Source: a virus. From it: a stretch of DNA of 58,737 nt. The stretch lies in the IMG/VR virus record IMGVR_UViG_3300037150_000108, positions 1-58,737 of that record, one strand, 5' to 3'. Of the stretch, positions 49,084-57,600 are shown in pieces; the first letter of the stretch is position 1; every line of letters begins with the position of its first letter. Below the pieces are notes generated by a model. The model was given only the letters and a program-made list of their open reading frames with translations, was not told the origin of the DNA and made no database searches. A program made the position numbers and the translations under genes.

Positions 49084-50148
49084 ATGAGTCGAGCGCAAGA
49101 GCAGCAGGTCGCAGATACAGCCCAAGGGCAGAACAAGACGTTCAATACGAACGCTCAGGACGCCTTTACCGGTGCGAATAACTCGATCACGGCGCAGCAG
49201 GGCGACGTCAATCAATATTCGAATCAGCTATCTCAGTTCGCCGCTGCGAATCCCTATGGTGCAGGTGGTGCTTTCCAGACGGCAACCAACACAGCAACGG
49301 CCGGAGCAGCCGATGCAGGGAGTCAAGCGGCAGCGCAGGCAGCGCAGGCAGCAGCAGTTAGGACCGGGCAGAACGCTTCTGGTGGAGTTGCAGCAGGAGT
49401 TGCAGCCGATCAGTCGAACACTCGCAACCTAATGACAGAGCAGGCTAAAGCCAATGCCGATCGCATCACGCAGGGAGCAGGGTACGGTGCCAAGGTCTTG
49501 CAGGCGTCCGAGGTTCCAGCGACGTTGCAGGGTGCAATCACCGGCGAGCAGGGCAAGCTGGCTACAGCCGAGGCAGATGCGGGCAATCAGTCATTGGGTA
49601 TTGACCAGAGAGCCTCAGATACTCCGAGCGAACTGGAATTGCTCCAGCAAGGAGTAATGAAGGCTGGTGAGGCGTTCGCCGGTGGCGCTGGAGCCGCTAT
49701 GTGTCCAGCTAGGGGGTCGCTGTATCTGATGGCCGATGGAACCGAGAAGGCGGTCGAGTCACTCGAAGTGGGCGAGTACATCGCCGGTATCGACGGAGAT
49801 TCGGTACTTATCGAAGAAATTCAGAGTGCCGAATCTCCAGTGTTGAGAATCGAAACTGACGATGGCCATGTACTGACCTGCTCACGAGTCCATGCCTTTG
49901 CACAGCCGGTAGGTGGATTTGTAGTGGCGATGCACTCGATGGGCAAGATGGTGCTTACCTCAAGCCGAAGCAAGATTGTTAGTGTAGACCCAGCCGGATC
50001 CGCCAAAGTATTCAACATCATCACGGACGGTTCGCACACCTACAGGGCAAATGGGATGTGGTCGCTGGGGGTCGGAGAAGCAGAGCGGCAGGTAAGCATG
50101 GATCGATGGAACTCCATCGGCGAGAAGATGGAGGCCGCTCATGGGTAA
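49084..50148 (+). CDS. Internal virion protein with C-terminal Hint domain
   Basis: A 354-residue protein. Residues 1-200 are Ala/Gln/Asn-rich and helical, typical of internal (ejected) virion proteins. From about residue 207 a Hint (intein/hedgehog-type) domain begins: MCPARGSLYLMADG with candidate nucleophile Cys207, then VESLEVGEYIAGIDGD, DDGHVLTCSRVHAF (block-B-like His) and a final HTYRANGMWSLG. There is no terminal His-Asn plus C-extein nucleophile, so full protein splicing is unlikely; N-terminal cleavage or ligation is possible. It overlaps the next gene by eight bases. Confidence 0.7.
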   Translation: MSRAQEQQVADTAQGQNKTFNTNAQDAFTGANNSITAQQGDVNQYSNQLSQFAAANPYGAGGAFQTATNTATAGAADAGSQAAAQAAQAAAVRTGQNASGGVAAGVAADQSNTRNLMTEQAKANADRITQGAGYGAKVLQASEVPATLQGAITGEQGKLATAEADAGNQSLGIDQRASDTPSELELLQQGVMKAGEAFAGGAGAAMCPARGSLYLMADGTEKAVESLEVGEYIAGIDGDSVLIEEIQSAESPVLRIETDDGHVLTCSRVHAFAQPVGGFVVAMHSMGKMVLTSSRSKIVSVDPAGSAKVFNIITDGSHTYRANGMWSLGVGEAERQVSMDRWNSIGEKMEAAHG

Positions 50149-51688
50149 CGATTGGGCTGATGGTAGTGATCTTGCGCGCATGAGTCGGGGCGGCAACGTG
50201 TTGCCGGATATGGGCTACGACCCCGATGATGTAAAGATTAATCCGTCGATGCGGGCCGAGCTGATGCAGAAACTGGGCAGTCCCATGCAGCAGGTTCCCG
50301 TGCAGATGGCGCAGAACATGCCGCCGCCGCGTCCAGGCACTGACCCTGCCAGTCCAGCCAACAAGATTGACCAGAGTTATCTTCAGCACCCCCCGCCTCA
50401 GCCTGCAGCAGTTCCTGCGCAGCCCCTGCCGTCAACGCTACCCACACCGCAGAGCATGGCCGGCGGACCTCCGACAAGTTCATCTGTAAGCCCATCCGGA
50501 ACATCCACTCCGGCTGCTGCACCGATGTCATGGCAGGAACAGGCTGCACAGAAGACAGTGAATGAACGGCTTGGAGAGACGCTAACCCCTCCGGATACGA
50601 CGAAACTGGATGCAGATATCGCCTCGCGGAGCGTTCCGACAAACCCGCTCGGACAGACATACGCGCCTACTGCGATGCAGCGAATTGGCCGCGGAGTCAA
50701 GTCTGCGGTAGTTGGAGCAGCCGTAGGTGGAATACCGGGAGCGATCGTAGGAGCAGTCGAACCGGGAAAGATCATCGGCGGCAAGGACTACGGTGCTCCG
50801 AACAGTAAATATGGAGTGGCCGAATCGACTCGGAAGGCGACACTTGCAGCCGATCAGAAGCAAAGACAAGACCTTATCGACAAATTCAAGACAATGGCCG
50901 ATCTGCAAAAGGAGAGAAATACAACTCTCGCAGGAGTTGGCAAGACTACGCATGAGAGCTCCGGCGACGTAAACGTGGCGAACAAACTCCCGAATGAAAC
51001 GACGACGGCCAATGCGGACGCAACCCGAGCAGGAGCAGACCAGACGCGCGCAACGAACGAGGGCAACCCAAAGAACGAGCAGGAGGCACTTTCAAAGGCG
51101 TACACGACCGATGACCCGAAGGAAGCGGCGAAATACTTCAACATGGCGAAGGCTATGCACGCCGCGACGATCGAAGAGAAGCCGCCTCGTGCGCCTGGTG
51201 AGCAGCCAAGCGCCGGGTTGGTGGAGTTCAATGCCTTCTCAAGAGCTCGCCAGGGTGAAACTGGAAAGCCGTTGTCGTCCGATGACGTCCTGGGCTTTAT
51301 TCACAGGACTGACCCCGACGCACCTGAAGAGGTTGGGTCAATCGTGGCGCAGGCGATGGACGCCAAGCAAAAGTTTGCGGACAGTCTGACTCGCCAGCCT
51401 GACGGGACTTATCAGGATAAGGATGCCAAAGAGTACACAGCGCAGCAGTTCCAAGATCAGATCGACAAGATCGGGCGCTCGGACCCAAACACCAAGCTTG
51501 CGAAGAAGGGTTACACAATCGATGCGACTGGAAATCTGACGCCGACGCACACTTCGGCAGCGACACCGGCCGCCACCCCAGCTCCGGGCGCACCCAAGCC
51601 GCCGCGCCTCAATGAGGTGCGCAAGGGCTATCGCTACACTGGAGGAGATCCGGCCAGTCCTACAAGCTGGGCAAAAGTGAGGAAGTAG
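50141..51688 (+). CDS. Internal virion protein candidate
   Basis: A 515-residue protein: a Pro/Ser/Thr-rich disordered N-terminal third, a Gly-rich hydrophobic segment (SAVVGAAVGGIPGAIVGAV, about residues 190-208) that might interact with a membrane, and a helical, charged C-terminal half ending in KGYRYTGGDPASPTSW, a tail seen in many phage internal proteins. It is probably ejected with the DNA. It overlaps the Hint gene and is followed by the polyvalent gene with no gap. Confidence 0.6.
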   Translation: MGNDWADGSDLARMSRGGNVLPDMGYDPDDVKINPSMRAELMQKLGSPMQQVPVQMAQNMPPPRPGTDPASPANKIDQSYLQHPPPQPAAVPAQPLPSTLPTPQSMAGGPPTSSSVSPSGTSTPAAAPMSWQEQAAQKTVNERLGETLTPPDTTKLDADIASRSVPTNPLGQTYAPTAMQRIGRGVKSAVVGAAVGGIPGAIVGAVEPGKIIGGKDYGAPNSKYGVAESTRKATLAADQKQRQDLIDKFKTMADLQKERNTTLAGVGKTTHESSGDVNVANKLPNETTTANADATRAGADQTRATNEGNPKNEQEALSKAYTTDDPKEAAKYFNMAKAMHAATIEEKPPRAPGEQPSAGLVEFNAFSRARQGETGKPLSSDDVLGFIHRTDPDAPEEVGSIVAQAMDAKQKFADSLTRQPDGTYQDKDAKEYTAQQFQDQIDKIGRSDPNTKLAKKGYTIDATGNLTPTHTSAATPAATPAPGAPKPPRLNEVRKGYRYTGGDPASPTSWAKVRK

Positions 51689-54600
51689 ATGGCCGACGCG
51701 GTGATGGATGGACCCTGGACCGACTACGCCGCGCCTGCCAAACCACAGGCGACTGATGACGGGCCGTGGGCTGATTACGCTCCGCCTGCACCTCCCAAGT
51801 CAGTTGCTGCAACGACACCCATCCCGGAGAACTGGCCTTCGCAGACTGACGTAGACCGCCCAACCTACTACCACGGCGATCAAGGCGCTCCGGTGGGCAT
51901 GGCGCAGTCTGGACCTCCTGGTTACACGCCGCCAGCACCACCCACGCCGAAGCCGCCCATGCCTGTCTCGGAGGGCTCGATGGGCATCACAGGGATGCGG
52001 CAGAGCGGGCCTCCGGCGTTTGCTCCCCCCTCAGTAACCTTCAATGCGCCATCGCAGGGCGGCGACAATGGCGGCAGAATTTCAACCATGCCGCAGGACC
52101 GAGTAGCCGGAACGCTGCAGATGGCTCCTCCCTCAGTCGATATGCGGTACGACACCAGCCAAGACCCTAGTGGGCAGAGCGATCCCGCCGCCCGCGCCGG
52201 GATGGTTGCGCAGATGGCACAGGACCGCGCAACCGGAACTACACGCAACGCCGCACAGTCCATGCAGAATAGGCAGGACTATGAGAATTGGTCATCCAAG
52301 CTCCCGCGCCTGGTGCCTGAAGATCATCCTCTGACTCCGGAGGAACATCAGCAGATTGCGGACTTGACTGCAAAAGCGCAGGCACATAAAGGCCCGTTCA
52401 CCCCTACGTCGCAAGAAATGGATTTACTTCGCCGCGATGCTCTGCAACGACCAGGCATTGCAGGGGCAGTTGAGATGGAGTTGAGGCAGAAGCTCTCAGA
52501 CTTTAGCCGTGTAGATCAGTTGGCTATGATAATGGCGCTCCCTGAATCCAAACTGGTAAGCCTCTACTTTGGTGGGCAGATGGCCGTAGGTGCCATGCAT
52601 GAGACGCCTGCGGCATGGGCCGCTTACCAACGTGGGCACAAGGAACTCGCGGCTAGATTGGCAACCGGGGCCATAGTGGATGCGGCAATGGCTGCACTGT
52701 CCGCAAAGCACGTTGTGGGCGATACTCCCGGCAAGATAATCAACTCGTTCGGTGCCGAGAACTGGCAGGGTGATCTCCAAGTTCCTGATGAAGATGGCAC
52801 ATCTGCCAAACCACCGATGCCGGGATCGCCATACGGCCCAACTAGGGCTGCATCCCCGCCAGTTGAGCATGGACCGTGGGAGGACTTCCGGCCAGCCGCT
52901 CCGGTTGCACCCGCCCCAGTACAGGACACAACGCGCACCTTCACCGCACCGGCTAATGCAGCGCGCCGACCAATCTCCGCAGATGTTGCCCCTGCCGCGC
53001 CGCAATCTGGCGTGAAGTTCGATACCGGGCCGTTCGACTTCGATAAGTTCGAGGGCCGTCCGGTAGTGCAGGGTTCAACCGATCCCGCAGCCATTCGAGA
53101 ATCTGCCAAAGCGCAAGAGAAGCCAACCGTAGTTGCAGTAGAGAAGGCTGTCGCAGAGGTGCCGGGTGCCGAGGTAGACGGTTCTCGCCTGAAGAATGAG
53201 GCCTCGCAGCAGAACAAAGCCGACCGCGACAAGCCTGTCGAGACGCAGAAAGACCATCTAGGTGTGCGAGTTCCAGCGGACACGCCTGAAGCTCAGACGG
53301 CGGCAGTGGGCAAGATTGCCGAGCAGATGCCTGTCGTCGGGACTGAGCCGCTGGACAACAATGGGCTGAAGGGCACGCAGGTCTTTGTAAAGACTGGCGA
53401 GGCTGGAGAGGCGAACCAGACCTCAGAGGTTCAGGTTGTGCCCACATCGCAGGTTGAGGCGATGAAAGAGACTGACCCCATGTATGACGAGCAAAAGAAG
53501 GCGCTTGCGGCAGGGGACACAGCCAAGGCAGAGGAGATCGGCAAGCAGATTCACGAGATTCACGACGCTGCGCTAAAGTCTGGTGGTGGTGTCAAGAGTG
53601 ATCATTCTGGTACACTTTCGCCGGAGTCAAATTCGGAGGGTGGAGGGGATCGCGGAGAATCGCCAGAGCCGAAGGAGGGCGGAGCAGACAACGCTCTTCC
53701 CTCCCTCGATAACGCAAACGCGAAAACTAATCAAGCAGAGCCTGTTCCCCAGGCGTCCACAGAGAGTAAGGCAGTACCAACATCAGAGAGCGCGACTGGT
53801 AAAAAGGTTGCCTCAAAGTACGATTCAGCGTCCACGCAAGCCAACTTGCCCGAGAACAGCCCTGCGGCGAAGGCTGTGCGTGCGATCCAATCGCAGATCC
53901 CGAAGCCTTACCTAGCTGGCGATGGCATTGTCCAGGACCTGCATGTAACTGTGCGGTATGGACTCAAAGCAGAAGAGATAACCCCCGAGCTTCGGCAGTG
54001 GATCGAATCCCAGACTCCATTTCAGGCTAAGTTGGGCGTCACAACCAGCTTCCCGCCAAGCAAATACTCGGATGGCGCATCTCCTTTGATCGTGCCCGTC
54101 GAATCTCCTGAACTGCATAAACTCAACGCCGAGATAGAGAAGCAGGGAGACTTTGAGCCTTCCAGCTTTCCCGACTACAAGCCGCACGTCACAGTTGCGT
54201 ACCTCGACCCGAACCAGGTCAAGAACTATGAGGGTACGTGGCTGGCGAATGGCAAGTCGTTCCCTATTGACTCGATCACCGTCAGCAAGCGCGATGGGAC
54301 CACTGAAGACATTGCGTTCAAAGGGAAGTCGGCAGAGGTTGCCCCAGTCAAGGCAGGTTCCACCGTAAAGCTCCCCGATGGCCGCATCGGGCCTGTGATT
54401 GCGCTCAAGCCGAACCGCAGCGGAGATGGCTGGATCAAGGTCGGGAGTGCAAGAATTCCCTTCAAAGCAGGCGAGGCGCAGGTAGTCGACAAGAACGCGC
54501 CAGTCGAGGGCGTGACATCGGGAACCCCTGGGCACGAAACTCCCAAGCAGGGTGCAATCGCCGTAGACCTTGACAAGACCCTCGCAGAGTACAAAACAGG

Positions 54601-57600
54601 TGAGTTCCACCCCGAAGTCATCGGCAAGCCTATTCCCGAGCAGGTCGCAGCGGTCAAGCAGATGCTGGCGGATGGGAAAGACGTGTGGATCTTCACCGCG
54701 CGCGCCTCGCATCCGGACGGACTGCCTGCGGTCAAAGCGTGGACGAAGCAGCAGTTTGGCCGCGAGTTGCCGATCACAAACGTCAAGTATCCTAATTTTG
54801 AGCGATTTATCGATGACCGGGCAGAGTTGCCGGTGCAGATGCAGGAAGGCACAACTAAGCGCAACCGTGCTTTGGGAATAGATGAACCCGAGCGGATTCC
54901 TTTGAAGATGAAAGACGGCACGCCCTTTGTTCTTCAGCGGAAGTTCGCCGGACACTACGATGCTCTGGATGCAGAAGGAAACAAGATTGGGACGTTCGGA
55001 TACTTGCGCTATCCCAGCGGCGAATGGAAGATGGCAGGCGCTGAAGTAGAACCGCAATTCAGGCGCAAAGGTATCGCTACAGCCGCCTATGATGCACTCG
55101 AAAAGGTAGTCGGCGGGAAGTTTCAAGACACAGGAAGTCAGACTGACTACGGTAGATCATTCTGGGATTCCAGACGTGAGCAAGGAGGCAAGGATGCCAG
55201 TCAGCAATCTTCAGAGACGGTGGGCAAACAGCCCGAGCGGGGTAGCGGCACTCGGAGCGAAGAAAGTCAACGAGTGGAACCAGGAGTCAAAGGGAGTGAA
55301 GTTGCCGGAGAAGTCCAGCGGCCCAGCGCAGAGCCAGCAGGTGGAAGCAAGACTGCACAAGCCGGACCCGCACGCAGCGAAGGCGAAGTTCAAGGCAATG
55401 GCGGACAAGCGCAAGGGCCGGTAGAGAAGTTCAAAGCGCAGACCGAACAGCGCAAGCCGAAACCTTTGGCGCCGGGTGAATCAGCAAAGGAGCGAAATGG
55501 AAAACAAAAAGATAGTTCTAGCCCACGTACTGCGGACGCCGGAGGACGACCCGTTTCGGAAGGCGATGAGAGCGGTGGCGAAGGAACTCAACAGACGACC
55601 GAGTACAGTCCGGAAGTCACCCGCACCGAGGGCGTAGAAGACAAGCCGATCCCTGCCGCTGCACTGCAACTCAAGCCCCTGAAGGCGATGCCGCGCAATG
55701 GGACGATGCTCAAAAACTATGAGGGCGAATACCTGAAGGCTGCTCTAGAACCGGCACGCGCGGCGTGGGAGAAGCATTTGGAAGGCGTCCCTGAAGTTGG
55801 CTTTACCGAGCCGAAGACGCAGAACGGCCGCAAGCAGTTTACCGCGCAACTGATGACGGGAACCTATCCTCAGCCGTCGCTTGAAATCAAGGCGGGACGC
55901 GACAATATGTACGCGGTGATCTTCAGCGAATACCACACCCCAAAGGGCACCCAGCAGCCCATCAAAGTCGAACAGACGCTCGCCAGCGGCCTGAGCATGA
56001 AAGCGGCGAAGGATATGGCGGAAGCGCGGTTGCGCGGCGGCGAGATGACGAATCCCGGCGAACCGTTCTACTACAACAGCCGTGAAGTGCCCGACGTCAA
56101 GATCAAGAACACCGGGACAAAGCCGGATGGATTAGCGGCCAGCAAGCTCATCGTGCAGGTTCCAGGCGACGGTCGATTCACTATTCCTAACAACTTGACT
56201 GCCATCGAAGGGGCCATAGAGAAGGCTGACAAGTTCATTCCGCCGAAGGCAGACCGCTATGCGCTGCCCCGAGTTCCGAAAGCCCCGGACGAGTTCGACA
56301 ACGCGAAGCACATCGCCAACCTGAAGCGAGAGATAACGGACCTCGAAGCTGACGTGAAGCGTGCGGGCAACACTGGCGCTGCGTCGTCGTGGCAGGCCCA
56401 ACTGGATGCCACGCGGGAGCAGTTACGGGATGCGGAGGCAGGTAAGAATCAGTCCGAAGACCCGGAAGCAGGCTTCCTCGACATCTCCCCCCTCGTCAAC
56501 ATGGCTGCACCTCTGCGTGAAAACCTAGAGCATCGCAGCGAGATAGCCGACGTAGCCAACAACGTCCACGACGTTCTGCAAAGACTCGACCGCACCAACA
56601 AAGCCTCTACCCTCGAAGCCAAGGGCATTGCACGCGCTTTCCAAGATTCTGGATTCTCGAAAGAGGATGGCGATAAGGTCTTTGCCAGCATCGAAGACCC
56701 CAAAGTCCAACTGACCCCGGACCAGATCGGCCTCAAGTACAAGTGGATAGTGCCGCTCGACAAACGCGCAGCTAGCCAGCGCGCAATCACTTTGCTCATC
56801 AAGTCGCTGTCAGACAAAGATGCACAGAAGCGACGGGCGAAAGACGGAACAGAGTTCACACTCGAAGACATTCTGGCCGGCAGGGTTCCGCCCGAAGAGG
56901 TTGAGCGCGTTGCACCGGAGCAGCCGAACTACCAGCACCGCATCGCAGTAGACAAAAACACGTTGGTCGATCGCATCCTGGGCGACTCGATGAAGCGGTT
57001 CCGCGCTGGCGGATCTGCACTCTCCCGCACCTTCCCATCGAGCAATCGAAGCGTCTTCCACGAGATTCACGGTCCTGATGGCGAGAGAGAAACTGTTGCG
57101 GTCAAGCATGGCAGAGTCACTCGCTTCCGCATGGGCGCAGACGGTAAGCCGGTCCTCGAAGACTTGGGCGCCTTCCGCTCCGGCCTGACTGATGCAGGCA
57201 AGGAAACCGACGAGCGCATGGCTCCGTTCGTCCAGCGCATCACCGAATTGCGGAAAGAGATTGCGGAGATGCCCGAGGCTGACAGGCAGGAACAACTTGC
57301 CAGCGTGCAAGCGAAGATTGCCGACCTGCGCAAGCAGATGGACTTGCTCGATAAGGTCAAAGCTCCGGTAGGACGCACTTCGATGTTCGGCGGGAAGGTT
57401 GTCTATTCGACCGAGCCCACCTTTGGGCAGCGTGCGGAGATCTCGCGCAAGCTCGACGTACTCCTGAAGCGCGAGGAGCGGCTGAAGAACAGCACCGAGC
57501 CGATGCTCAAGAAGAATGTAACCAAGATGGAAGCCCGCAAGGAAGAGTTGAAGGGCAATGAAGACTTCCGCGATGCTGCACTCGACGAAGGCGAGAAGAT

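Noticed and set aside
53583-53915. Alternative-frame open frame of 110 codons in the polyvalent gene
   Set aside because: Unlike the two nested frames further on, it lacks a good ribosome site and its product is an Arg/Gln/Ser-rich shadow.
53912-55126. Open frame of 404 codons on the minus strand
   Set aside because: Antisense to the 2H/HAD/GNAT part of the polyvalent protein, whose motifs are clear on the plus strand.
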